From Chlorobiales bacterium (lineage in GTDB: Bacteria > Bacteroidota > Chlorobiia > Chlorobiales > Chlorobiaceae): a DNA stretch of 61,605 bases. Every line of letters starts with the position of its first letter. Within the stretch, counting starts at the first letter, position 1. The stretch is taken from assembly GCA_022360275.1 (NCBI GenBank), contig JAKSDC010000029.1, positions 1 through 61,605 of the forward strand, written 5' to 3'. The notes under the pieces were generated by a model, which did not search any database, had not been told where the DNA came from, and saw nothing but the letters and a program-made list of their open reading frames with translations. The position numbers and the translations under genes are program-made. This document shows positions 32,459 through 40,952 of the stretch, one piece after another.

Positions 32459-35400
32459 TTGGATAGGGTTAAACGATACATTCTCGGGCTTGCTGTCGGC
32501 ATGTCCATGCTGGTTCTGGTTCTTGCGGTCATTATTGCCATCACGCTTAACAGCGGGTCTCTGGACCAGTTGACAAAGCAACGCCTTACCGATTACTTCA
32601 ATGGTGAATTCCGCGGAAAGCTCAGAATAGAAAAGGTCGACTTGCAGTTTCCGTCAAAAGTCATTCTGCACCGACCGGAACTGTACCGTGAAAATGTCGG
32701 CAAACCTGATGTTTCGGCTGAAAAGCTCACGGTGAACCTGAACTTTCTGCGGTTGCTGTCGGATTTCTCATCGATAACCATCCGTTCACTGCAAGCAGAC
32801 TCCCTCTTTTTTCATCTTGAACGATACCCTGACGGCACTACCAGTATCGAGCAAATTTTTGCCCCGAGAAAAGAAGATGTTCCTGACACACCCGGACTCG
32901 AACACTTTCAGTGTGGCAACATTGAACTTTCCAACTGTTCTGCAGAATATCTCAACTTCACGAAAGAAAAAGCTGCTCCGGATCTTCTGACGATCAAAGA
33001 CATCAACCTGCGAGGCAAAAGATTCCGCTACTCTCATGAAAACATCAGCGGAATCATCCGTGACATCAGGTTCTCTGTCCCTCAGTCGAATTTCGCATTG
33101 CAGGAGGGATCGGCAAAACTTTCATTCACCAACAAGCGCCTTGAAATTCTCGACCTGAAAGCCAAGACCGACAAAAGCAACGCGGAATTGTCAATAGGGC
33201 TCTACGAGTTCAACATTTTCTCTTCTGACAACTTTGAGCAGCATGCAAACAGCCCGGCAATGTTTTCGGTGAAATCCGCCGCGATACATACCGATGATCT
33301 CGATCTTTTTCTACCCGAAGATTCCCTGCCACCCGGGATTTACAGAATTTCAGGGAATGCCGAGGGCCTGCTCCGGAAAATAGATATTGACAACGCTCTC
33401 ATCTCGCATGAAAACTCCTTTCTACAGCTCAAAGGAGAGCTGCTCAATCTCAATCAACCGGAATTTTTCGGCTTCAGGTTTGAAACCGACAGTTCGAAAA
33501 TTTCCGGAACCTTCCTGCAAGCTGCTATCCCGGATACGGCACTTAAAAACCTTGCTGAACCGGCAGGTAATGTTGCATTATCCGGTTATGGTCAAGGCAA
33601 CCTGCATGAAGTATACACAGAACTTTCTCTTGGCACGGAAGCCGGTAATGTGCAATTTTCTCTGCAGGCGGAGTTTCCGGAGAGGTCTCCAACCGCTTAC
33701 AACGGCGATTTTGTTTTACAGAATTTCGAGCTTCACAGATTTCTGGTTCAGGATACGGGCTCCTCGAGCAGCATAACCTGTACCGGAACGTTTTCCGGCA
33801 AGGGTCTCTCTCCTCAACCGCTCGAAGCAGCGCTTTCAGTCGATTTTCAGACCTCGTACTGGCAACAGCAGGAACTGACCGAAGGAAGCATCACCCTGAA
33901 CTATATAAGTGATCGTCTGAAAACCCAGTGGGATCTTGCCGGCGGCGGCTCCAGGGTCTCACTGGACGTACAAATCGACTGGAGCAAAGCCGTCCCGGTC
34001 TATGATGGCAAAGGATCGGCTGCAAATCTGGATCTCTCAAAAATTCTCGGCTCGGAAGAGATACGCTCGAATCTTACGTTCTCAACTCTTTTCCGCGGGG
34101 AGCATTTCGATCCCGAAAAACTTAACGGCTATTTTTCCCTTCTTTTCAGCGAATCGACGATCAACGACTACAATTTGCAGGAAGGGTCGGAGCTGACACT
34201 TCGTGTCACCCAGAAATCACCAATGTCAAGCCTTGTTCTTACAAGCGATTTCCTCGACTTCAGCGCCGAGGGCCGATATACTCTCAGAGATTTTCTTTCC
34301 GGCATGAACCTCACTGCAAGATCGGCGGCCCGCGAAGCAGCGAAAAACAATATCTGGAGCAGCTCGGCTCTCCCGGAACCGTTTCTTGAAAGCACTGAAA
34401 AAGATTTTTCGGCCGACTATACGCTCACTGTTCGAGACATTTCCCCGCTGGCTGTTTTTCTCCCTCTCAAAGGATACAGGTTTTCAGGCAAAGCTTCGGG
34501 GAAATCATACAGAAGCAACGGTTCCCTGCATCTAACCTCTTCGATCAACATTGAGAGGTTAAGCCGTGAAAACGTTTTTTCATTAGAGAATGCCGCCCTG
34601 GAAATAGCTGCAACGTATAACAACAACGGCTTTATCCGAACGTCCTTCGAAGGAAATGTTTCCACACTGGAAACAGGCAAACACACTATCGAGCAACTTT
34701 CCCTGACTGCAGCTTACGACAGTTCCGGCTTAAAAACCGGTCTGGGTTTGACCATGCCTGAGATCCGTCGTTCTCTCATAACGAATATCGCAGTTACCCG
34801 CAACAACAACGTCTACCGGGTAACTCTTGAAGATCTCTCGATAACGGATCCCGATGGAGAAGCATGGACAATCAACAAAGGTGCAAGGTTCGATATCGGC
34901 AAAAACTATTCCCGCCTGTATGAACTACAGCTTCGCAAGGAAGAACAGACAGTAATCTGCAACGGTTTGCTCAGTAACGATCTGACCGGCCTTTTTGAAT
35001 GCAGTATCCGGAACCTTGACCTGCAGGAGCTTGTAATGTTCTTTCCTGATGCCGGAATGGAGGGCGTCATATCATCCTCGCTTCGTGTCAGTGGTTCTCC
35101 CGATGCAAAAACAGCAACCCTGAAGCTCACCGGGCGCAACCTGGTCTACGATGATGTTATCATTGGAAACCTCAACCTGCAAGCTTCCCACAAAGGCGAA
35201 CGTCTTCAGGCCGATGTTACAGCCGGACGCACTTCACCGGAACCGCTTAACGACATCAGAGGCACCGTATCGATCCCGCTCAGGATCAACTGGTCGCCGC
35301 CGGAGTACTCCATTCCGAAAAACCGGCCCGTCGCGGTTTCATGTTCCTCCGACCATTTATCCGCTGAAATTCTCGAGCTGCTTCTGCCGTTCTTCGACAC

Positions 35401-36964
35401 CGCAGAAGGCACCATTCCCGCAAAACTTGTCGTAAAGGGCAAAACACCCGAACCGGACATCTACTTCAGTGCGGAGCTCAAAGATACAGAAATAACCGTT
35501 ACACCGACCGAAACAGTCTACCGCCTGTCCGGCTCAATCGGCATCACACCAGATAAAGCCGATTTCAGCAACATTCTTATAAAAGACGTTTTTGGAGGAA
35601 CCGGCAGAATAAGCGGCACAGCCGCTCTTGAAAACCTCGAAGCAACAACGATCGACCTCACCGCGTCGTTTGAAAATCTCCTGCTGTTCAATAAACAGGA
35701 CAAGAAAGATGAAACTTCGTTTGGCACCATTACCGGTACATCGGACAAGGTCCGGTTTTACGGTGATATTTCCCAGCCGGTCCTCACCGGTAACCTGCTG
35801 ATTACCAATGCCGACTTCACACTCTACAGAAAAGGCTCCCATGAAAGCACAAAATATGTTGGAGCGGAGCGCTTTATTACATTCGTTCCCCGCTATCCGG
35901 AACCAGCCGATACTACCCGTTCCGAAGAACCTGCAGAATCGGAAAGCCCTGAATTTTACTACACCCTTATCGATATCGTTCAGATACAGAACCTCCGACT
36001 GGAAAGCGCCTCCCCTCTGAAATACAACATGATATTTGACAGAACGCGCGGTGAACAGCTCGAAACCACCCTGCAAAATCTTTCGCTCACCGTCAACAAG
36101 AATCAGCAGAGCTACCGTCTGTTTGGCTCTGTTGATATCTCGTCGGGAAAATACCTGTTCTCCAACACCTATTTCGATCTTGAAGATGGGGGAAGAATTG
36201 TCTGGAACAACGTTGATATACGAAACGGTGTCATGGAAAACCTCTTTGGCAGAAAGTTCGTCAATGCTTCAAATGTGCAAACGGGAGAAAGAGATAACGT
36301 TCGACTGCTGCTTGCCATTCAGGGAACGCTGAACAATCCCGACGTGCAGATGGGCTATTATCTTAACGACGACTCACAGCCTTATTCTTCCGAGAGTATG
36401 ATCGGAGCACAAAGCAGCAAGATCGATCCGAATGCCGAGCCGAATGTTGTTTCACTGCTGCTTACAAAACAGTGGTACATCCGTCCGGGAAGCCAGGGAG
36501 GATTGCGAGACATACCGTTCTCAAGTGTTGGATTTTCTGCCGGAACGGGTCTGCTTTCTTCCCGGATCTCCCGTTTTGTAGAAGAAACAGCGGGCTTTGA
36601 GAGCTTTAGTGTCAATGTAGGCGTCGATAATGAAGGAGCCTTGAGCGGCCTTGAGTTTTCATTGGCGTTTCTTGTTCCGGGAACTGGAGGCAAAGTACGG
36701 TTCATCGGAACCGGAAGCAGTCCCGACATAGGACAATCCACTCTTTTCAATTATTACGGAAACAGCCAGCAACTCGAATACCGTATTAATTCGAAACTGT
36801 TCTTCGAGACTTACCGTTCGTACGGCCTTTTTGGTGACGATGTAACAACAACGAATCTTCTTGAGCCCCAGGAAACCTATGGAGTCAGTCTTTCCTACAG
36901 GGAACGCTTCTATAGCTGGCAACATTTCTGGAACAGGGTTTTCGGAACCGGGACGAAAAAATAA
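32459..36964 (+). CDS. tamB: TamB-like translocation and assembly module protein
   Basis: The 1501-residue protein has one N-terminal membrane helix (YILGLAVGMSMLVLVLAVII, residues 6-25), a very long repetitive beta-strand region (AsmA/DUF490-like) and a C-terminal TamB domain (from about 1130 on, ending near FSLAFLVPGTGGKVRFIGTG). TamB-type proteins span the periplasm as a hydrophobic groove that moves phospholipid toward, or helps assemble proteins in, the outer membrane. The start is TTG at 32459: no ATG or GTG in frame gives the complete membrane anchor, and AAGGG lies 11 bases upstream. No TamA/BamA-like gene is adjacent. It follows rfaE2 after 174 bases. Confidence 0.9.
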   Translation: MDRVKRYILGLAVGMSMLVLVLAVIIAITLNSGSLDQLTKQRLTDYFNGEFRGKLRIEKVDLQFPSKVILHRPELYRENVGKPDVSAEKLTVNLNFLRLLSDFSSITIRSLQADSLFFHLERYPDGTTSIEQIFAPRKEDVPDTPGLEHFQCGNIELSNCSAEYLNFTKEKAAPDLLTIKDINLRGKRFRYSHENISGIIRDIRFSVPQSNFALQEGSAKLSFTNKRLEILDLKAKTDKSNAELSIGLYEFNIFSSDNFEQHANSPAMFSVKSAAIHTDDLDLFLPEDSLPPGIYRISGNAEGLLRKIDIDNALISHENSFLQLKGELLNLNQPEFFGFRFETDSSKISGTFLQAAIPDTALKNLAEPAGNVALSGYGQGNLHEVYTELSLGTEAGNVQFSLQAEFPERSPTAYNGDFVLQNFELHRFLVQDTGSSSSITCTGTFSGKGLSPQPLEAALSVDFQTSYWQQQELTEGSITLNYISDRLKTQWDLAGGGSRVSLDVQIDWSKAVPVYDGKGSAANLDLSKILGSEEIRSNLTFSTLFRGEHFDPEKLNGYFSLLFSESTINDYNLQEGSELTLRVTQKSPMSSLVLTSDFLDFSAEGRYTLRDFLSGMNLTARSAAREAAKNNIWSSSALPEPFLESTEKDFSADYTLTVRDISPLAVFLPLKGYRFSGKASGKSYRSNGSLHLTSSINIERLSRENVFSLENAALEIAATYNNNGFIRTSFEGNVSTLETGKHTIEQLSLTAAYDSSGLKTGLGLTMPEIRRSLITNIAVTRNNNVYRVTLEDLSITDPDGEAWTINKGARFDIGKNYSRLYELQLRKEEQTVICNGLLSNDLTGLFECSIRNLDLQELVMFFPDAGMEGVISSSLRVSGSPDAKTATLKLTGRNLVYDDVIIGNLNLQASHKGERLQADVTAGRTSPEPLNDIRGTVSIPLRINWSPPEYSIPKNRPVAVSCSSDHLSAEILELLLPFFDTAEGTIPAKLVVKGKTPEPDIYFSAELKDTEITVTPTETVYRLSGSIGITPDKADFSNILIKDVFGGTGRISGTAALENLEATTIDLTASFENLLLFNKQDKKDETSFGTITGTSDKVRFYGDISQPVLTGNLLITNADFTLYRKGSHESTKYVGAERFITFVPRYPEPADTTRSEEPAESESPEFYYTLIDIVQIQNLRLESASPLKYNMIFDRTRGEQLETTLQNLSLTVNKNQQSYRLFGSVDISSGKYLFSNTYFDLEDGGRIVWNNVDIRNGVMENLFGRKFVNASNVQTGERDNVRLLLAIQGTLNNPDVQMGYYLNDDSQPYSSESMIGAQSSKIDPNAEPNVVSLLLTKQWYIRPGSQGGLRDIPFSSVGFSAGTGLLSSRISRFVEETAGFESFSVNVGVDNEGALSGLEFSLAFLVPGTGGKVRFIGTGSSPDIGQSTLFNYYGNSQQLEYRINSKLFFETYRSYGLFGDDVTTTNLLEPQETYGVSLSYRERFYSWQHFWNRVFGTGTKK

Positions 36965-37244
36965 TGCCTGATTAAAGACTACATACTGACATTTCACATG
37001 GATTCGTGTACATTACCTGTATGAAGGCGTTATGTGCTCTGTGTCAAGCGTCAAGAAGGTTGAAAGGCAGTAAAAATAACCGAAAATCGGGACAGATTGC
37101 CGGGAGAGAAGTCAGAATTTAGAAGCCAACAGCCGGAATTTTAAACTGATCAAACCAGATATCCCACCCCTGTGTAATATCCTTTCTTATTACACGGGGC
37201 CGACGGCGAACACCGATTATTCAATATTTGGCGATCAAGAATCG
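36965..37244. other. 280-base spacer before coaBC
   Basis: No gene is seen here. It contains a TGTCAAGCGTCAAGAAGG string of the GTGACAAG class near 37040 and the hairpin at 37167-37199 described separately. coaBC starts with ATG at 37245 and has no strong Shine-Dalgarno. Confidence 0.5.
37167..37199. repeat. hairpin with ATTACACGGGG stem, fragment of dispersed repeat
   Basis: CCCCTGTGTAAT (37167-37178) pairs with ATTACACGGGG (37189-37199) with one bulged base and a ten-base loop. The 20 bases from 37176 to 37195 recur exactly at 48795-48814, at the left end of repeat copy B, so this is likely a partial member of the same dispersed family. There is no T-run, so a terminator role is unlikely. 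Confidence 0.6.
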
Positions 37245-38477
37245 ATGTCATTGAAAGACAAAAATATTCTTCTGGGCGTTTGTGGAGGTATTGCTGCCTA
37301 TAAAATACCGACGCTGATCCGGCTTTTGAAAGAGCGGGATGCCAATGTCCGCGTCCTTATGACTCAGGCAGCCACCAGATTCGTAACCGAACTTACCTTA
37401 TCGACCCTGTCACAGGAACCGGTCTGGAAAGACATTTTCCCTGACAGTGTTTCTGCGAAAGAAGACTGGACAAGGCATATTTCCATGGGAGAGTGGGCCG
37501 ACGTATATGTTATTGCCCCTGCAACAGCAAATACCATTGCAAAACTTGCCGCCGGTATGTGTGATGATATGCTCACAGCTTCTTTTATCACACTTCGCCC
37601 GGACAAACCGAACCTGATTTTTCCGGCGATGGATGGAGAAATGTTTGCATCACCATCGGTTCAGCGGAACCTTGCCTGGCTTTCCCGGAACGGGTGTACC
37701 GTTATCAACCCGGAAAGCGGTGAACTTGCGTCGGGGAAATGCGGGACAGGGCGAATGCCGGAACCTGAGACAATTGCAGCAACGATTGAAACCGCGGTTA
37801 CGGAAAACCTGCGCCGCTCGAAACTTCAAGGGAAATCCTTGGTCATTACAGCCGGACCGACAAGAGAAAAGATTGATGACGTACGTTTTATTTCGAACTA
37901 CTCCTCCGGCAAAATGGGATTCGCTCTTGCCGCCGCTGCCGTAAAAAGAGGGGCCGGGGTAACGCTGATTGCCGGCCCGGTTCACCTGCCGACTCCGAAC
38001 GGTGTTGACCGGATTGATGTGGAAAGCACCGAGGAAATGAACCGTGCAGCAAAAGAACGCTATCGGTCCTGCGACATTTTTATCGGTGCAGCCGCCGTAG
38101 CCGACTACCGACCGGCAAACCATGTTGCGGGCAAGATTAAAAAAAACAGCAACACCATGGAGATCATCCTTGTACGAAACCCGGATGTTCTTGCCGGTTT
38201 TTCGAAACAGAAAAAAACCCATCAACTTGCGGTCGGCTTCTCTCTTGAAACAGCGGGAAACCTCGACAACGCGAGGGAAAAGCTGGAACAGAAAGAACTG
38301 GATCTGGTCGCTTACAACACCTTTGACGGCATAACATCCGGATTCGAGGTTGACACCAATATCCTGACATTGATAGACAAACATTCGAACGTCCATGAAC
38401 TGCCGTTGCTCAGCAAGAATGAAGCTGCTGAACAAATGCTTGATGTCATTGAAGAACTCATGAGTAGTGACAAGTAA
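37245..38477 (+). CDS. coaBC: phosphopantothenoylcysteine decarboxylase / synthetase
   Basis: CoaBC joins cysteine to 4'-phosphopantothenate and decarboxylates the product, in CoA synthesis. The 410-residue protein has the flavoprotein decarboxylase half with GVCGGIAAYK (residues 12-21), the active-site His in HISMGEW, APATANTIAKLAAGMCDD and SGKCGTGRMPEPE, and the synthetase half from ITAGPTREKIDDVRFISNYSSG on. The substrate-binding motif usually written PxMNxxMW reads PAMDGEMF here, a variant I recall from Bacteroidota/Chlorobiota. The gene stands alone between tamB and the UDG gene; panD of the same pathway is at 358. Confidence 0.95.
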   Translation: MSLKDKNILLGVCGGIAAYKIPTLIRLLKERDANVRVLMTQAATRFVTELTLSTLSQEPVWKDIFPDSVSAKEDWTRHISMGEWADVYVIAPATANTIAKLAAGMCDDMLTASFITLRPDKPNLIFPAMDGEMFASPSVQRNLAWLSRNGCTVINPESGELASGKCGTGRMPEPETIAATIETAVTENLRRSKLQGKSLVITAGPTREKIDDVRFISNYSSGKMGFALAAAAVKRGAGVTLIAGPVHLPTPNGVDRIDVESTEEMNRAAKERYRSCDIFIGAAAVADYRPANHVAGKIKKNSNTMEIILVRNPDVLAGFSKQKKTHQLAVGFSLETAGNLDNAREKLEQKELDLVAYNTFDGITSGFEVDTNILTLIDKHSNVHELPLLSKNEAAEQMLDVIEELMSSDK

Positions 38478-38596
38478 TAAAAGCTGGTTAGCTTGCTGGC
38501 TTAGTAGCTTGATAGCAGTGCATAAGACAGAAAGTTGACAAGCAACCCGGCTATCAAGCATTGACCATAAACAGAAACCTTTTCTATAAATCAATC

Positions 38597-39235
38597 ATGC
38601 AGGGATCACTGTTTGAAAATGACGACTCCGCCAAAGCACAAAAGGAATCTCCAGCTACGTTCCGGGATCTGAACGATCTCTACGAAAAGTCAAAAAACTG
38701 CACAAAATGCCGCCTTGCTGAAACCCGCAACAATTTTGTATTTGGAGAAGGAAGCCCGGAAGCTCAAATTGTAGTAATAGGAGAAGCCCCCGGAGCTGAA
38801 GAAGATGCCCAGGGCCGGCCATTCGTGGGACGTTCCGGAAAGCTTCTGGACAAAATACTTGAAGCGATAGGCTTTTCAAGAAAGGATGTGTTTATTTGCA
38901 ATATTCTCAAGTGTCGTCCTCCTGAAAACCGCAACCCCAATATCGACGAAATAGAGTGTTGCATGCCTTGGCTGAAAATACAATTACAACTGATCAAACC
39001 AAAAATCCTGTTGCTGTTGGGCAGGGTAGCTGCCAACACGGTTCTGGGCAACAAACAGTCAATGGCAAACCTCAGAGGGAAGATTCTTCGATGGAGTGGT
39101 TATGACGTCGTCGTCACGTATCATCCGGCAGCTCTTCTGCGCAATCCGAACTGGAAACGACACTGCTGGGAAGATGTAAAGATGCTGCGAAACCACTATG
39201 ATAAACAAACTACAAGGCACTCTACCGCATCATAG
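38597..39235 (+). CDS. type-4 (iron-sulfur) uracil-DNA glycosylase
   Basis: The 212-residue protein matches family-4 UDGs, which remove uracil from DNA and carry a [4Fe-4S] cluster. Cys ligands appear in NCTKCRLAE and in CNILKCRPPENRNP with the later ECCMPW. The active-site motif reads GEAPGAEEDAQGRPFVGRSG, and the C-terminal motif is YHPAALLRNP. I chose the ATG at 38597 (MQGSLFENDD); a TTG at 38561 would add 12 residues. The 83-base gap before it contains GCTGGTTAGCTTGCTGGC-like repeats and no other signal. dnaB follows on the same strand. Confidence 0.92.
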   Translation: MQGSLFENDDSAKAQKESPATFRDLNDLYEKSKNCTKCRLAETRNNFVFGEGSPEAQIVVIGEAPGAEEDAQGRPFVGRSGKLLDKILEAIGFSRKDVFICNILKCRPPENRNPNIDEIECCMPWLKIQLQLIKPKILLLLGRVAANTVLGNKQSMANLRGKILRWSGYDVVVTYHPAALLRNPNWKRHCWEDVKMLRNHYDKQTTRHSTAS

Positions 39236-39308
39236 CTGACCGTACAGACCCTAACATCAATATCCGAAAACTTCCTCTTGATTAAAAACAGATTGCTATG
39301 GCAACATT

Positions 39309-40892
39309 ATGAAGCAAGCAACGGCCCGCAAACAGAACAACCCTCAGCTTGACCTGAGCAGGGATATAGATTTTTCGCAGGAAAGCAGGATTCCCCCTTA
39401 CTCTACCGAAATAGAGCAGGAAGTACTGGCTTGTATTCTGCTTGAGGGTGACCCTATCGAACAGGTTATTCAGATTTACGGCGAAAACGGTGAAAAGGTG
39501 TTTTACGAGCAGCGCCATCAGCTTATTTACAAAGCGATGCTTTCGTTATACCAGAAACGGCAGGCCATAGATCTCATAACCGTCAGCGAGGAGCTGTCCC
39601 GCATGAACGAACTCGCGAATGTCGGAGGCAGACAGTACCTGGCGGAACTTACCAACAAGGTTGTCAGCTCTGCAAACATCGAGTATTACGCCAAGCTTGC
39701 GAAAGAGAAATACCTTTACCGGAAACTTATTTCCATTTCATCGCATATCTCCAGCGCGTCATACAGCTCCTCGGTAGATGTCTTCGATCTCGTTGAACTT
39801 GCCTCTCAGCAGTTTTTCAGTGTATCCCAGGCAGGTATTAAGAAAAAAGCATCGAATATCAAGGAGCTGCTGAAAAACGCGACAAGAATGCTTGAGACCC
39901 TGAGTTCATCCCAGACCTCGGTGACAGGAACCTCATCAGGCTTTTCAGAGCTGGATGAGTTGACTGCGGGCTTCCAGCCTTCGGACCTCATCATCATTGC
40001 AGCGCGGCCATCTGCCGGTAAAACGGCATTTTCTCTGGCACTGGCCAGAAACGCCGCTGTGGATTTCGATACGCCGGTACTGCTTTTCAGCCTCGAAATG
40101 GCCGAGATCCAGCTTGCTGTAAGGTTGATGTGCTCCGAAGCATATGTTGAATCCCAGGCTGTCAGGACAGGCCGGATAACCCCTGAAATGATGGGCAAAA
40201 TCATCAACAGCATGGACGCACTTGCTGAATCGAAGCTGTTCATCGACGACACGCCAGGCATTTCGATCATGGAGTTGATGGCAAAAGCCCGGAGGATGAA
40301 ACAGGAACACAACATCGGAATGGTTGTAGTCGATTACCTTCAGCTGGTGACCCCCGTCAGGGATGGTAAATCAAATCGTGAACAGGAAATCGCCCAGATC
40401 TCACGATCGCTTAAGGCACTCGCCAAGGAGCTTAACATCCCCATTATCTCGCTTGCCCAGCTTAACCGTTCTGTTGAACAGCGCTCGGGTGACAGGCGCC
40501 CTCAGTTGAGTGACCTCAGAGAGTCGGGATCGATAGAACAGGATGCCGATGTGGTTATGTTTTTGTCCAGACCGGAAATGTATGGAAAAAGCACTTTCGA
40601 CGACGGAACGTCGACGAAGGATATCATTGAAATCATCATCGGCAAGCAGAGAAATGGTCCGATTGGGGATATCCGGCTTCGTTTTTTGAAAAATTACGGC
40701 CGGTTCCTCTCTACTGCAAACGTTTACAGTATCGACAGCTATGGAGATACCGGCTCCAACGAACCGGATAACGCACCTAAGCCGTCGCTTCCTCCGCAGA
40801 TACAACCCCCTTTACCGGAACCACCGCCATCGCCCGGTTCAGAAGGGCCGTCAACAGACTCATTTATTGCTCCTGATGATGCACCGTTCTGA
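39309..40892 (+). CDS. dnaB: replicative DNA helicase DnaB
   Basis: The 527-residue hexameric helicase has the N-terminal helical domain (PPYSTEIEQEVLACILLEG) and the RecA-type motor with Walker A ARPSAGKTAF (about residues 233-242), Walker B VVDYLQLV and SDLRESGSIEQDADVV. After the motor, a Pro-rich tail (residues 480-527) ends SFIAPDDAPF. The last residues resemble the acidic tip of SSB (DDDIPF), which is unusual for a helicase when compared with E. coli DnaB. The start is the ATG at 39309. ptsI follows after 60 bases on the same strand. Confidence 0.96.
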   Translation: MKQATARKQNNPQLDLSRDIDFSQESRIPPYSTEIEQEVLACILLEGDPIEQVIQIYGENGEKVFYEQRHQLIYKAMLSLYQKRQAIDLITVSEELSRMNELANVGGRQYLAELTNKVVSSANIEYYAKLAKEKYLYRKLISISSHISSASYSSSVDVFDLVELASQQFFSVSQAGIKKKASNIKELLKNATRMLETLSSSQTSVTGTSSGFSELDELTAGFQPSDLIIIAARPSAGKTAFSLALARNAAVDFDTPVLLFSLEMAEIQLAVRLMCSEAYVESQAVRTGRITPEMMGKIINSMDALAESKLFIDDTPGISIMELMAKARRMKQEHNIGMVVVDYLQLVTPVRDGKSNREQEIAQISRSLKALAKELNIPIISLAQLNRSVEQRSGDRRPQLSDLRESGSIEQDADVVMFLSRPEMYGKSTFDDGTSTKDIIEIIIGKQRNGPIGDIRLRFLKNYGRFLSTANVYSIDSYGDTGSNEPDNAPKPSLPPQIQPPLPEPPPSPGSEGPSTDSFIAPDDAPF

Positions 40893-40952
40893 CCGGTCGG
40901 CAGTCTTGATTTTGGCATGAATAAAAACCCGGGTTATAGTAATCACTGAGTT

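Noticed and set aside
37167..37199. Intrinsic terminator after tamB
   Set aside because: The hairpin is good but has no T-run on either strand, and part of it recurs at 48795, so it is treated as a repeat fragment.
37650..38594. 314-codon minus-strand frame opposite coaBC
   Set aside because: coaBC has all its motifs on the plus strand; the antisense product is not protein-like.
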